In this document: one piece after another, positions 1 through 13,470 of the stretch | Layout: every line of letters starts with the position of its first letter | Position numbering within the stretch: the stretch's first letter is position 1 | From: Saccoglossus kowalevskii | Lineage: Eukaryota > Hemichordata > Enteropneusta > Harrimaniidae | DNA length: 62,354 bases | Assembly (NCBI RefSeq): GCF_000003605.2 | Contig: NW_003120867.1 | Span: 1-62,354, forward strand | Reading direction: 5' to 3' | Translations under genes and position numbers: made by a program | The notes under the pieces: generated by a model | The model's database searches: none | Told to the model about the DNA's origin: nothing | Seen by the model: only the letters and a program-made list of their open reading frames with translations

Positions 1-739
1 TGTTGTGGTAACATCCCGTTATGAGTTTGTGGCACAGATGACAAAATTGTACAGGAGTTGTTAATGCTGTGGTAACATCCTGTTATGACATGATGGCATT
101 GGTGACAAAATTGTACAGGAATTGTTAATGCTGTGGTAACATCCTGTTATGTCTTGATGGCATTGATGACAAAATTGTACAGGAGTTGTTAATGCTGTGG
201 TAACATCCTGTTATGACTTGATAGCATTGGTGACAAATGGTACATGAGTTGCTAATGCTGTGGTAACATCCCGTTATGACTTGATGGCATTGGTGACAAA
301 ATTGTACAGGAATTGCTAATACTGTGGTAACATCCTGTTATGACTTGATGGCATTGGTGACAAAATTGTACAGGAGTTGCTAATGCTGTGGTAACATCCT
401 GTTATGACATGATGGCATTGGTGACAAAATTGTACAGGTGTTGCTAATGTTGTTGTAACATCCTGTTATGACTTGATGGCATTGTTGACAAAATTGTACA
501 GGAGTTGCTAATGCTGTGGTAACATCCTGTTATGACTTGATGGCATTGGATACAAAATTTTACAGGAGTTGCTAATGCTGTGGTAACATCCTATTATGAC
601 TTGATGGCATTGGTGACAAAATTGTACAGGAGTTGCTAATGCTGTGGTAACATCCTGTTATGACTTGATGGCATTGCTGACAAAATTTTACAGGAGTTGC
701 TAATGCTGTGGTAACATCCTGTTATGACTTGATGGCATT

Positions 740-1460
740 GGTGACAAATGGTACATGAGTTGCTAATGCTGTGGTAACATCCTGTTATGACTTGATGGCA
801 TTGGTGACAAATGGTACAGGAGTTGCTAATGCTGTGGTAACATCCTGTTATGACTTGATGGCATTGGTGACAAAATTGTACATGAGTTGCTAATGCTGTG
901 GTAACATCCTGTTATGACTTGATGGCATTGGTGACAAATGGTACAAGAGTTGCTAATGCTGCGGTAACATCCTGTTATGACTTGATGGCATTGGTGACAA
1001 ATGGTACATGAGTTGCTAATGCTGTGGTAACATCCTGTTATGACTTGATGGCATTGGTGACAAATGGTACAGGAGTTGCTAATGCTGTGGTAACATCCTG
1101 TTATGACTTGATGGCATTGGTGACAAAATTGTACATGAGTTGCTAATGCTGTGGTAACATCCTGTTATGACTTGATGGCATTGGTGACAAATGGTACAGG
1201 AGTTGCTAATGTTGTGGTAACATCCCGTTATGACTTGATGGCATTGCTGACAAAATTTTACAGGAGTTGCTAATGCTGTGGTAACATCCTGTTATGACTT
1301 GATGGCATTGGTGACAAATGGTACATGAGTTGCTAATGCTGTGGTAACATCCTGTTATGACTTGATGGCATTGGTGACAAATGGTACAGGAGTTGCTAAT
1401 GCTGTGGTAACATCCTGTTATGACTTGATGGCATTGGTGACAAATGGTACATGAGTTGCT
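740..1460 (+). repeat. Tract rich in the 63-bp unit form
   Basis: The 63-bp form has ACAAATGGTAC where the 64-bp form has ACAAAATTGTAC; a clean example is 762-824. In this tract most units are 63 bp and alternate between a GGTACATGAG ending and a GGTACAGGAG ending, with 64-bp units ending TTGTACATGAG between them. The recurring order (63 ATGAG, 63 AGGAG, 64 ATGAG) gives a higher-order period near 190 bp. The TGA inside ACATGAG falls in the frame that is otherwise open, which limits forward reading frames here. Confidence 0.8.
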
Positions 1461-1650
1461 AATGCTGTTGTAACATCCTGTTATGACTTGATGGCATTGC
1501 TGACAAAATTGTACTGGAGTTGCTAATGCTGTGGTAACATCCTGTTATGACTTCATGGCATTGGTGACAAAATTGTACACGAGTTGCTAATGCTGTGGTA
1601 ACATCCTGTTATGACTTGATGGTATTGGTGACAAAATTGTACAGGATTTG
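1440..1650 (+). repeat. Block A1, near-duplicate of 55390-55590
   Basis: Three consecutive units carry rare variants in the same order as at 55390-55590: GCTGTTGTAAC, then GTACTGGAG, then GTACACGAG, then GATGGTATTGG. The copies differ by small changes, such as CTTCATGG here against CTTGATGG there. Sharing several uncommon variants in one order suggests copying of a block, not independent mutation. Confidence 0.75.
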
Positions 1651-2235
1651 CTAATGCTGTGTTAATCTCCTGTTATGACTAGATGGCATTGGTGACACAA
1701 TTGTACAGGAGTTGCTAATGCTGTGGTAACATCCTGTTATGACTTGATGGCATTGGTGACAAAATTGTACAGGAGTTGCTAATGCTGTGTTAACATCCTG
1801 TTATGACTAGATGGCATTGGTGACACAATTGTACAGGAGTTGCTAATGCTGTGGTAACATCCTGTTATGAGTTGATGGCATTTGTGACAAAACTGTACTG
1901 GAGTTGCTAATGCTGTGGTAACATCCTGTTATGGCATGATGGCATTGGTGACAACATTGTACAGGTGTTGCTAATGCTGTTGTAACATCCTGTTATGACT
2001 TGATGGCATTGCTGACAAAATTGTACAGGAGTTGCTAATGCTGTGGTAACATCCTATTATGACTTGATGGCATTGGTGACAAAATTGTACAGGAGTTGGT
2101 AATGCTGTGGTAACATCCTGTTATGACTTGATAGCATTGTGACAAATGGTACAGGAGTTGCTAATGGTGTGGTAACATCCTGTTATGACTTGATAGCATT
2201 GGTGACAAATGGTACATGAGTTGCTAATGCTGTGG

Positions 2236-2411
2236 TAAAATCCTGTAATGACTTGATGGCATTAGTGACAACATTGTACAGGAGTTGCTAATGCTGTGGT
2301 AACATCCTGTTATGACTTGATAGCATTGTGACAAATGGTACAGGAGTTGCTAATGGTGTGGTAACATCCTGTTATGACTTGATAGCATTGGTGACAAATG
2401 GTACATGAGTT
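2236..2411 (+). repeat. Three-unit block with GGTAAAATCC, a 62-bp unit and AATGGTGTGG (copy 1)
   Basis: The order is: GGTAAAATCC with ATTAGTGACAACATTG; then a shortened 62-bp unit (2287-2348) with GATAGCATTGTGAC; then AATGGTGTGG with GATAGCATTGG and GGTACATGAG. The same order recurs at 10265-10440 (partial), 10583-10755, 18048-18230, 19067-19247, 55604-55790 and 56177-56350. In most of the later copies it is preceded by a GATGGTATTGG unit and the ending GGAGTTACTAATG. Confidence 0.8.
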
Positions 2412-2870
2412 GCTAATGCTGTGGTAACATCCTGTTATGACTTGATGGCATTGGTGACAAAATTGTACAGGAGTTGCTAATGCTGTGGTAACATCCTGTT
2501 ATGAATTGATGGCATTGGTGACAAAATTGTACAGGAGTTGATAATGCTGTGGTAACATCCTGTTATGAATTGATAGCATTGGTGACAAATGGTACAGGAG
2601 TTGCTAATGCTGTGGTAACATCCTGTTATGACTTGATGGCTTTGGTGACAAAATTGTACATGAGTTGCTAATGCTGTGGTAACATCCTGTTATGACTTGA
2701 TGGCATTGGTGACAAATGGTACAGGAGTTGCTAATGCTGTGGTAACATCCTGTTATGACTTGATGGCATTGGTGAAAAAATTGTACATGTGTTGCTAATG
2801 CTGTGGTAACATCCTGTTATGACTTGATGGCATTGGTGACAAATGGTACAGGAGTTGCTAATGCTGTGGT

Positions 2871-3051
2871 AACATCCTGTTATGAGTTGATAGCATTGGT
2901 GACAAATGGTACAGGAGTTGCTAATGGTGTGGTAACATCCTGTTATGACTTGATAGCATTGGTGACAAATGGTACAGGAGTTGCTAATGCTGTTGTAACA
3001 TCCTGTTATGACTTGATGGCATTGCTGACAAAATTGTACAGGAGTTGCTAA
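2871..3051 (+). repeat. Block of 63-bp units with GAGTTGATAGC and AATGGTGTGG (copy 1 of 3)
   Basis: Consecutive 63-bp units carry TTATGAGTTGATAGC, then AATGGTGTGG with GATAGC, then an ordinary unit ending in a 64-bp GCTGAC copy. The block recurs at 24606-24790 and 45062-45312. The frame stays open through it only because the units are 63 bp, and closes at the first 64-bp unit; I do not annotate this as coding. Confidence 0.8.
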
Positions 3052-3062
3052 TGCTGTGGTAA

Positions 3063-3260
3063 CATCCTGCTTTGACTTGATGGCATTGGTGACAACATTG
3101 TGCAGGAGTTGATAATGCTATTGTAACATCCTGCTATGACTTGATGGCATTGCTGATAAAATTGTACAGAAGTTGCTAATGCTGTGGTAACATCATGTTA
3201 TGACTTGATGGCATTGTGACAAAATTGTACAGGAGTTGCCAATGCTGTGGTAACAACCTG
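3063..3260 (+). repeat. Block with CTGCTTTGAC, AATGCTATTG and GCTGATAAAATTG (copy 1 of 5)
   Basis: A chain of rare variants appears in fixed order: CATCCTGCTTTGAC, CATTGTGCAGGAG, AATGCTATTGTAAC, GCTGATAAAATTG, GTACAGAAGTTG and then GGCATTGTGAC. The chain recurs from 20534 and from 32521, and in a CTGCTTTTAC version from 51072 and at the window end from 62279. The copies at 3063 and 32521 match furthest, into a shared GGAGTTGCCAATG. Confidence 0.8.
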
Positions 3261-4800
3261 TTATGACTTGATGGCATTGGTGACAAATGTGTACAGGAGC
3301 TGCTAATGCTGTGGTAACATCCTGTTATGACTTGATAGCATTGGTGACAAATGGTACAGGAGTTGCTAATGTTGCGGTAACATCCTGTTATGATTTGATG
3401 GCATTGGTGACACAATTGTACAGGAGATGCTAATACTGTGGTAACATCCTGTTATGACTTGATGGCATTAGTGACACAAATTGTACATGAGTTGCTATTG
3501 CTGTGGTAACATCCTGTTATGACATGATGGCATTGCTGACAAAATTGTACAGGAGTTGCTAATGCTGTGGTAACATCCTGCTATGACTTGATGGCATTGC
3601 TGACAAAATTGTACAGGGGTTGCTAATGCTGTGGTAACATCCTTTTATGACTTGATGGCATTGTGACAAAATTGTACAGGAGTTGCTAATGCTGTGGTGA
3701 CATCCCGTTATGAGTTGATGGCATTGGTGACAAAATTGTACAGGAGTTGCTAATGCTGTGGTAACATCCTGTTATGACTTGATGGCATTGGTGAAAAAAT
3801 TGTACATGTGTTGCTAATGCTGTGGTAACATCCTGTTATGACTTGATGGCATTGGTGACAAATGGTACAGGAGTTGCTAATGCTGTGGTAACATCCCGTT
3901 ATGACTTGATGGCATTGGTGACAAAATTGTACAGGAGTTGCTAATGCTGTGGTAACATCCTGTTATGACTTGATGGCATTGGTGAAATAATTGTACATGA
4001 GTTGCTAATGCTGTTGTAACATCCTGTTATGACTTGTTGGCATTGGTGACAAAATTGTACAGGAGTTGCTAATGCTGTGGTAACATCCTGTTATGAATTG
4101 ATAGCATTGGTGACAAATGGTACAGGAGTTGCTAATGCTGTGGTAACATTCTGTTATGACTTGATGGCATTGGTGACAAAATTGTACATGAGTTGCTAAT
4201 GCTGTGGTAACATCCTGTTATGACTTGATGGCATTGGTGACAAATGGTACAGGAGTTGCTAATGCTGTGGTAACATCCCGTTATGACTTGATGGCATTGC
4301 TGACAAAATTGTACAGGAGTTGCTAATGCTGTGGTAACATCCTGTTATGACTTGATGGCATTGGTGACAAATGGTACATGAGTTGCTAATGCTGTGGTAA
4401 CATTCTGTTATGACTTGATGGCATTGGTGACAAATGGTACAGGAGTTGCTAATGCTGTGGTAACATCCCGTTATGACTTGATGGCATTGGTGACAAAATT
4501 GTACATGAGTTGCTAATGCTGTGGTAACATAATTTTATGACTTGATGGCATTGGTGTCAAATGGTACAGGAGTTGCTAATGCTGTGGTAACATCCCGTTA
4601 TGACTTGATGGCATTGGTGACAAATGGTACAGGAGTTGCTAATGCTGTGGTAACATCCCGTTATGACTTGATGGCATTGCTGACAAAATTGTACAGGAGT
4701 TGCTAATGCTGTGGTAACATTCCGTTTTGACTTGATGGCATTGCTGACAAAATTGTACATGAGTTGCTAATGCTGTGGTAACATCCTGTTATGACTTGAT

Positions 4801-5400
4801 GGCATTGGTAACAAAATTGTACAGGAGTTGCTAATGCTGTGGTAACATCCTGTTATGACTTGATGGCATTGGTAACAAAATTGTACAGGAGTTGCTAATG
4901 CTGTGTTAACAACCTGTTATGACATGATGGCATTGGTGACAAAATTGTACAGGAGTTGCTAATGCTGTGGTAACATCCTGTTATGACTTGATGGCATTGG
5001 TGACAAAATTGTACAGGAATTGCTAATGGTGTGGTAACATCCTGATATGACTTGATGGCATTGGTGACAAAATTGTACAGGAGTTGCTAATGCTGTGGTA
5101 ACATCCTGTTATGACTTGATGGCATTGGTAACAAAATTGTACAGGAGTTGCTAATGCTGTGTTAACAACCTGTTATGACATGATGGCATTGGTGACAAAA
5201 TTGTACAGGAGTTGCTAATGCTGTGGTAACATCCTGTTATGACTTGATGGCATTGGTGACAAAATTGTACAGGAATTGCTAATGGTGTGGTAACATCCTG
5301 ATATGACTTGATGGCATTGGTGACAAAATTGTACAGGAGTTTGCTAATGCTGTGGTAACATCCTGCTATGACTTGATGGCATTGCTGACAAAAATTGTAC
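4801..5400 (+). repeat. GTTAACAACC dimer family, cluster 1
   Basis: A unit with GGTAACAAAATTG is followed by one with GTGTTAACAACC and TTATGACATGATGG, then ordinary units and one with GGAATTGCTAATGGTGTGG and CCTGATATG. GTTAACAACC sits at 4905 and 5161, exactly 256 bp apart, so the second set is a near-tandem copy of the first. This is the clearest higher-order unit in the window. Confidence 0.85.
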
Positions 5401-6361
5401 ATGAGTTGCTAATGCTGTGGTAACATCCTGTTATGACTTGATGGCATTAGTGACAAATTGTACAGGAGTTGCTAATGCTGTGGTAACATCCTGTTATGAC
5501 ATGATGGCATTGCTGACAAAATTGTACAGGAGTTGCTAATGCTGTGGTAACATCCTGTTATGACTTGATGTCATTGCTGACAAAATTGTACAGGAGTTGC
5601 TAATGCTGTGGTAACATCCTGTTATGACTTGATGGCATTGGTGACAACATTGTGCAGGAGTTGCTAATGCTGTTGTAACATCCTGCTATGACTTGATGGC
5701 ATTGCTGACAAAATTGTACAGGAGTTGCTAATGTTGTGGTAACATCCTGTTATGACTTGATGGCATTGGTGACACAATTGTACAGGAGATGCTAATACTG
5801 TGGTAACATCCTGTTATGACTTGATGGCATTAGTGACAAAATTGTACTTGAGTTGCTAATGCTGTGGTAACATCCTGTTATGACATGATGGCATTGCTGA
5901 CAAAATTGTACAGGAGTTGCTAATGCTGTGGTAACATCCTGCTATGACTTGATGGCATTGCTGACAAAATTGTACAGGAGTTGCTAATACTGTGGTAACA
6001 TCCTGTTATTTCTTGATGGCATTGGTGACAACATTGTACAGGAGTTGCTAATGCTGTGGTAACATCCTGTTATGACTAGATGGCATTGCTGACAAAATTG
6101 TACAGGAGTTGCTAATGCTGTGGTAACATCCTGTTATGACTTGATGGCATTGGTGACAAATGGTACATGAGTTGCTAATGCTGTGGTAACATCCTGTTAT
6201 GACTTGATGGCATTGGTGACAAATGGTACAGGAGTTGCTAATGCTGTGGTAACATCCTGTTATGACTTGATGGCATTGGTGACAAAATTGTACAGGAGTT
6301 GCTAATGCTGTGGTAACATCCTGTTATGACTTGATGGCATTGGTGAAAAAATTGTACATGA

Positions 6362-6870
6362 GTTGCTATTGCTGTAGTAACATCCTGTTATGAATTGATA
6401 GCATTGGTGACAAATGGTACAGGAGTTGCTAATGCTGTGGTAACATTATGTTATGACATGATGGCATTGGTGACAAAATTGTACATGAGTTGCTAATGCT
6501 GTGGTAACATCCTGTTATGACATGATGGCATTGGTGACAAATGGTACAGGAGTTGCTACTGCTGTGGTAACATCCCGTTATGACTTGATGGCATTGGTGA
6601 CAAAATTGTACATGAGTTGCTAATGCTGTGGTAACATCCTGTTATGACTTGATGGTATTGGTGACAAAATTGTACATGAGTTGCTAATGCTGTGGTAACA
6701 TCCTGTTATGACTTGATGGCATTGGTGACAAATAATACAGGAGTTGCTAATGCTGTGGTAACATCCCGTTATGAGTTTGTGGCATTGGTGACAAAATTGT
6801 ACAGGAATTGCTAATGCTGTGGTAACATCCTGTTATGACTTGATGGCATTGGTGACAAAATTGTACATGA
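6362..6870 (+). repeat. Block B1, about 500 bp, near-identical to 54187-54695
   Basis: Eight or so units share rare variants in one order with 54187-54695: GTTGCTATTGCTG, GAATTGATAGC, ACATTATGTTATGACATG, GTTGCTACTGCTG, GACAAATAATACAGG, then CCCGTTATGAGTTTGTGG and GGAATTGC. The offset between copies is 47,825 bp, measured at ACATTATG (6443 and 54268). The few differences seen include CTGTAGTAAC here against CTGTGGTAAC there, and GATGGTATTGG here against GATGGCATTGG there. Confidence 0.85.
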
Positions 6871-7001
6871 GTTGCTAATGCTCTGGTAACATCCTGTTAT
6901 GACTTGATGGCATTGGTGACAAAATTGTACATGAGTTGCTAATGCTGTTGTAACATCCTGTTATGACTTGATGGCATTGGAGACAAAATTTTACAGGAGT
7001 T

Positions 7002-7193
7002 GCTAATGCTGTGGTAACATCCTGTTATGACTTGATGGCATTGGTGACAAAATTGTACAGGAGTTGCTAATGCTGTGGTAACATCCTGTTATGACTTGAT
7101 GGCATTGGTGACAAAATTGTACAGGAGTTGCTAATGCTGTGGTAACATCCTGTTATGACTTGATGGCATTGGTGACAAAATTGTACAGGAGTT
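7002..7193 (+). repeat. Three consecutive exact consensus 64-bp units (reference copies)
   Basis: Units start at 7002, 7066 and 7130 (each at GCTAATG) and are identical to one another and to the majority base at every position. They are a convenient reference for defining variants elsewhere. The next unit, from 7194, already differs (GATGGTATTGG in place of GATGGCATTGG). Confidence 0.95.
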
Positions 7194-8639
7194 GCTAATG
7201 CTGTGGTAACATCCTGTTATGACTTGATGGTATTGGTGACAAAATTGTACAGGAGTAACTAATGCTGTGGTAACATCCTGTTATGACTTGATGGCATTGG
7301 TGACAAAATTGTACAGGAGTTGCTAATGCTGTGGTAACATCCTGTTATGACTTTGTGGCATTGGTGACAAAATTGTACAGGAGTTGCTAATGCTGTGGTC
7401 ACATCCTGTTATGACTTTGTGGCATTGGTGACAAAATTGTACAGGAGTTGCTAATGCTGTGGTACATTCCGTTTTGACTTGATGGCATTGCTGACAAAAT
7501 TGTACATGAGTTGCTAATGCTGTGGTAACATCCTGTTATGACTTGATGGCATTGGTGACAAAAGGTACAGGAGTTGCTAATGCTGTGGTAACATCCTGTT
7601 ATGACTTGATGGCATTGCTGACAAAATTGTACATGAGTTGCTAATGCTGTGGTAACATCCTGTTATGACTTGATGGCATTGGTGACAAAATTGTACAGGA
7701 GTTGCTAATGCTGTGGTAACATCCTGTTATGAATTGATAGCATTGGTGACAAATGGTACAGGAGTTGATAATGCTGTGTAACATCCTGTTATGACTAGAT
7801 GGCATTGGTGAAAAAATTGTACATGTGTTGCTAATGCTGTGGTAACATCCTGTTATGACTTGATGGCATTGGTGACAAAATTGTACAGGAGTTGCTTATG
7901 CTGTGGTAACATCCTGTTATGACTTGATGGCATTGGTGACAAATGGTACAGGAGTTGCTAATGCTGTGGTAACATCCCGTTATGACTTGATGGCATTGCT
8001 GACAAAATTGTACAGGAGTTGCTAATGCTGTGGTAACATCCTGTTATGACTTGATGGCATTGGTGACAAAATTGTACAGGAGTTGCTAATGCTGTGGTAA
8101 CATCCTGTTATGACTTGATGGCATTGGTGACAAAATTGTACAGGAGTTGCTAATGCTGTGGTAACATCCTGTTATGAATTGATAGCATTGGTGACAAATG
8201 GTACAGGAGTTGCTAATACTGTGGTAACATCCTGTTATTTCTTGATGGCATTGGTGACAAAATTGTACAGGAGTTTCTAATGCTGTGGTAACATCCTGTA
8301 ATGACTTGATGGCATTGTGACAAAATTGTACAGGAGTTGTTAATGCTGTGGTGACATCCCGTTATGAGTTTGTGGCATTGGTGACAAAATTGTACAGGAA
8401 TTGTTAATGCTGTGGTAACATCCTGTTATGACTTGATGGCATTGGTGACAAAATTGTACAGGAGTTGGTAATGCTGTGGTAACATCCTGTTATGACTTGA
8501 TGGCATTGGTGAACAAATTGTACATGTGTTGCTAATGCTGTGGTAACATCCTGTTATGACTTGATGGCATTGGTGACAAATGGTACAGGAGTTGCTAATG
8601 CTGTGTACATCTGTTATGACTTGATGGCATTGGTAACAA

Positions 8640-9600
8640 AATGTACAGGAGTTGCAAATGCTGTGTTAACAACCTGTTATGACATGATGGCATTGGTGAC
8701 AAAATTGTACAGGAGTTGCTAATGCTGTGGTAACATCCTGTTATGGCTTGATGGCATTGGTAACAAAATTGTACAGGAGTTGCTAATGCTGTGTTAACAA
8801 CCTGTTATGACATGATGGCATTGGTGACAAAATTGTACAGGAGTTGCTAATGCTGTGGTAACATCCTGTTATGACTTGATGGCATTGGTAACAAAATTGT
8901 ACAGGAGTTGCTAATGCTGTGTTAACAACCTGTTATGACATGATGGCATTGGTGACAAAATTGTACAGGAGTTGCTAATGCTGTGGTAACATCCTGTTAT
9001 GACTTGATGGCATTGGTGACAAAATTGTACAGGAATTGCTAATGGTGTGGTAACATCCTGATATGACTTGATGGCATTGGTGACAAAATTGTACAGGAGT
9101 TGCTAATGCTGTGGTAACATCCTGTTATGACTTGATGGCATTGGTGACAAAATTGTACATGAGTTGCTAATGCTGTTGTAACATTCCGTTATGACTTGAT
9201 GGCATTGGTGACAAAATTGTACAAGAGTTGCTAATGCTGTGGTAACATACTGTTATGACATGATGGCTTTGGTGACAAAATTGTACAGGAGTTGCTAATG
9301 CTGTGGTAACATCCTGCTATGACTTGATGGCATTGCTGACAAAATTGTACAGGAGTTGCTAATGCTGTGGTAACATCCTGTTATGACTTGATGGCATTAG
9401 TGACAAAATTGTACAGGAGTTGCTAATGCTGTGGTAACATCCTGTTATGACATGATGGCATTGCTGACAAAATTGTACAGGAGTTGCTAATGCTGTGGTA
9501 ACATCCTGTTATGACTTGATGGCATTGGTAACAAAATTGTACAGGAGTTGCTAATGCTGTGTTAACAACCTGTTATGACATGATGGCATTGGTGACAAAA
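8640..9600 (+). repeat. GTTAACAACC dimer family, cluster 2
   Basis: GTTAACAACC occurs at 8665, 8793, 8921 and 9561. The spacings are 128, 128 and 640 bp, all whole multiples of a 128-bp dimer. The 8665-8921 stretch is therefore a true tandem of two-unit repeats (GGTAACAAAATTG unit plus GTTAACAACC unit). Confidence 0.85.
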
Positions 9601-11329
9601 TTGTACAGGAGTTGCTAATGCTGTGGTAACATCCTGTTATGGCTTGATGGCATTGGTGACAAAATTGTACAGGAGTTGCTAATGCTGTGTTAACATCCTG
9701 TTATGACATGATGGCATTGGTGACAAAATTGTACAGGAGTTGCTAATGCTGTGGTAACATCCTGTTATGACTTGGTGGCATTGGTGACAAAATTGTACAG
9801 GAGTTGATAATGTTGTGGTAACATCCTGTTATGACTTGATGGCATTGGTGACAAAATTTTACAGGAGTTGCTAATGCTGTGGTAACATCCTGTTATGACT
9901 TGATGGCATTGGTGACAAAATTGTACAGGAGTTGCTAATGCTGTGGTAACATCCTGTTATGACTTGATGGCATTGGTGAAATAATTGTACATGAGTTGCT
10001 AATGCTCTGGTAACATCCCGTTATGACTTGATGGCATTGCTGACAAAATTGTACAGGAGTAGCTAATGCTGTGGTAACATCCTGTTATGACTTGATGGCA
10101 TTGTGACAAAATTGTACAGGAGTTGCTAATGCTGTGGTAACATCCTGTTATGAATTGATAGCATTGGTGACAAATGGTACAGGAGTTGCTAATGCTGTGG
10201 TAACATCCTGTTATGACTTGATGGTATTGGTGACAAAATTGTACAGGAGTTACTAATGCTGTGGTAAAATCCTGTTATGACTTGATGGCATTAGTGACAA
10301 CATTGTACAGGAGTTGCTAATGCTGTGGTAACATCCTGTTATGACTTGATAGCATTGTGACAAATGGTACAGGAGTTGCTAATGGTGTGGTAACATCCTG
10401 TTATGACTTGATGGCATTGGTGACAAAATTGTACAGGAGTTGCTAATGCTGTGGTAACATCCTGTTATGACTTGATGGCATTGGTGACAAAATTGTACAG
10501 GAGTTGCTAATGCTGTGGTAACATCCTGTTATGACTTGATGGTATTGGTGACAAAATTGTACAGGAGTTACTAATGCTGTGGTAAAATCCTGTTATGACT
10601 TGATGGCATTAGTGACAACATTGTACATGAGTTGCTAATGCTGTGGTAACATCCTGTTATGACTTGATAGCATTGTGACAAATGGTACAGGAGTTGCTAA
10701 TGGTGTGGTAACATCCTGTTATGACTTGATAGCATTGGTGACAAATGGTACATAAGTTGCTAATGCTGTGGAAACATCCTGTTATGACTTGATGGCATTG
10801 GTGACAAAATTGTACAGGAGTTGCTAATGCTGTGGTAACATCCTGTTATGACTTGATGGCATTTGTGACAAATGGTACATGAGTTGCTAATGCTCTGGTA
10901 ACATCCCGTTATGACTTGATGGCATTGCTGACAAAATTGTACAGGAGTAACTAATGCTGTGGTAACATCCTGTTATGACTTGATGGCATTGCTGACAAAA
11001 TTGTACAGGAGTTGCTAATGCTGTGGTAACATGCTGTTATGACTTGATGTCATTGGTGACACAATTGTACAGGAGTTGCTAATGCTGTGGTAACATCCTG
11101 TTATGACTTGATGGCATTGGTGACAAAATTGTACAGGAGTTGCTAATGCTGTGGTACATCCTGTTATGACTTGATGGCATTGGTGACAAAATTGTACAGG
11201 AGTTGCTAATGCTGTGGTAACATCCTGTTATGACTTGATGGCATTGGTGACAAAATTGTACAGGAGTTGTTAATGCTGTGGTACATCCTGTTATGACTTG
11301 ATGGCATTGCTGACAAAATTGTACAGGAG

Positions 11330-11480
11330 TTGCTAATGCTGTGGTAACATGCTGTTATGACTTGATGGCATTGCTGACAAAATTGTACAGGAGTTGCTAA
11401 TGCTGTGGTAACATGCTGTTATGACTTGATGGCATTGGTGACACAAATTGTACAGGAGTTGCTAATGCCGTGGTAACATC
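11330..11480 (+). repeat. ACATGCTG pair followed by AATGCCGTGG (copy 1 of 3)
   Basis: Two successive units carry GTAACATGCTGTTATG, the first with GCTGAC and the second with GGTGACACAAATTG, and are followed by a unit with AATGCCGTGG, a rare CpG-bearing variant. The same order appears at 60745-60880 and 61380-61515. Confidence 0.75.
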
Positions 11481-11803
11481 CTGTTATGACTTGATGGCAT
11501 TGGTGACAAATGGTACAGGAGTTGCTAATGCTGTGGTACATCCTGTTATGACTTGATGGCATTGATGACAAAATTGTACAGGAGATGCTAATGCTGTTGT
11601 AACATCCTGTTATGACTTGATGGCATTGCTGACAAAATTGTACAGGAGTTGCTAATGCTGTGGTAACATCCTGTTATGACTTGATGGCATTGGTGACAAA
11701 ATTTTACAGGAGTTGCTAATGCTGTGGTAACATCCTGTTATGACTTGATGGCATTGGTGACAAAATTGTACAGGAGTTGCTAATGCTGTGGTAACATCCT
11801 GTT

Positions 11804-11900
11804 ATAACATGATGGTGTTGGCGAAATAATTGCACCTGAGTTGCTAATGCTGTTGTAACATGCTGGTAAGACTTTGGGCCATTGCCGACTTAATGGTACA
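11804..11900 (+). repeat. Diverged units
   Basis: The stretch carries many substitutions against the consensus, including GTTATAACATGATGGTGTTGG, CGAAATAATTGCACCTGAG, ATGCTGGTAAGACTTTGGG and CATTGCCGACTTAATGG. The flanking units are ordinary and the register is kept, so these look like decayed satellite copies and not inserted sequence. Confidence 0.75.
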
Positions 11901-13364
11901 GGAGTTGCTAATGCTGTGGTAACATCCTGTTATGACTTGATGGCATTGGTGACAAAATTGTACAGGAGTTGCTAATGCTGTGGTAAACGTCCTGTTATGA
12001 CTTGATGGTATTGGTGAAAAAATTGTACATGTGTTACTAATGCTGTGGTAACATCCTGTTATGACTTGATGGCATTGGTGACAAATGGTACAGGAGTTGC
12101 TAATGCTGTGGTAACATCCTGATATGACTTGATGGCATTGCTACCCATGGTACAGGAGTTGCTAATGCTGTGGTAACATCCTGTTATGACTTGATGGCAT
12201 TGGTGACAAATGGTACATGAATTGCTAATGCTGTGGTAACATCCTGTTATGACTTGATGGCATTGGTGACAAATGGTACGTGAGTTGCTAATGCTGTGGT
12301 AACATCCTGTTATGACTTGATGGCATTGGTGACAAAATTGTACAGGAGTTGCTAATGCTGTGGTAACATCCCGCTATGACTTGATGGCATTGGTGACAAA
12401 ATTGTACAGGAGTTGCTAATGCTGTGGTAACATCCTGTTATGACTTGATGGCATTGGTGACAAATGGTACATGAGTTGCTAATGCTGTGGTAACATCCTG
12501 TTATGACTTGATGGCATTGGTGACAAATGGTACGTGAGTTGCTAATGCTGTGGTAACATCCTGTTATGACTTGATGGCATTGGTGACAAAATTGTACAGG
12601 AGTTGCTAATGCTGTGGTAACATCCTGATATGACTTGATGGCATTGGTGACAAAATTGTACAGGAGTTACTAATGCTGTGGTAAAATCCTGTTATGACTT
12701 GATGGCATTAGTGACAAAATTGTACAGGAGTTGCTAATGCTGTGGTAACATCCTGTTATGACTTGATAGCTTTGGTGACAAATGGTACAGGAGTTGCTAA
12801 TGCTGTGGTAACATCCCTTTATGACTTGATGGCATTGCTGACAAATTGTACTAGAGTAGCTAATGCTGTGTTACATCCATCCTGTTATGACTTTGATGGC
12901 ATTGGTGACAAATGGTACATGAGTTGCTAATGCTGTGGTAACATCCTGTTATGACTTGATGGCATTGGTGACAAATGGTACAGGAGTTGCTAATGCTGTG
13001 GTAACATCCTGTTATGACTTGATGGCATTGGTGACAAAATTGTACATGAGTTGCTAATGCTGTGGTAACATCCCGTTATGACTTGATGGCATTGGTGACA
13101 AATGGTACATGAGTTGCTAATGCTGTGGTAACGTCCTGTTATGACTTGATGGCATTTGTGAAAAAATTGTACATGTGTTGCTAATGCTGTGGTAACATCC
13201 TGTTACCACTTGATGGCATTGGTGACAAATGGTACAGGAGTTGCTAATGCTGTGGTAACATCCCGTTATGACTTGATGGCATTGCTGACAAAATTGTACA
13301 GGAGTTGCTAATGCTGTGGTAACATCCTGTTATGACTTGATGGCATTGTTGACAAATGGTACAT

Positions 13365-13470
13365 GAATTTGCTAATGCCTGTGGTAACATCCTGTTTATG
13401 ACTTGATGGCATTGGTGACAAAATTGTACAGGAGTTTGCTAATGCTGTGGTAACATCCTGCCATGAACTT
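13365..13470 (+). repeat. Cluster of one-base insertions in the array
   Basis: Within about 100 bases there are extra bases in GAATTTGC, AATGCCTGTGG, CTGTTTATGAC, GAGTTTGC and CATGAACTTG, with otherwise near-consensus sequence. A cluster of single-base insertions next to repeated bases is the pattern left by noisy long reads, but real mutation cannot be excluded. A second such cluster lies at 14064-14110. Confidence 0.6.
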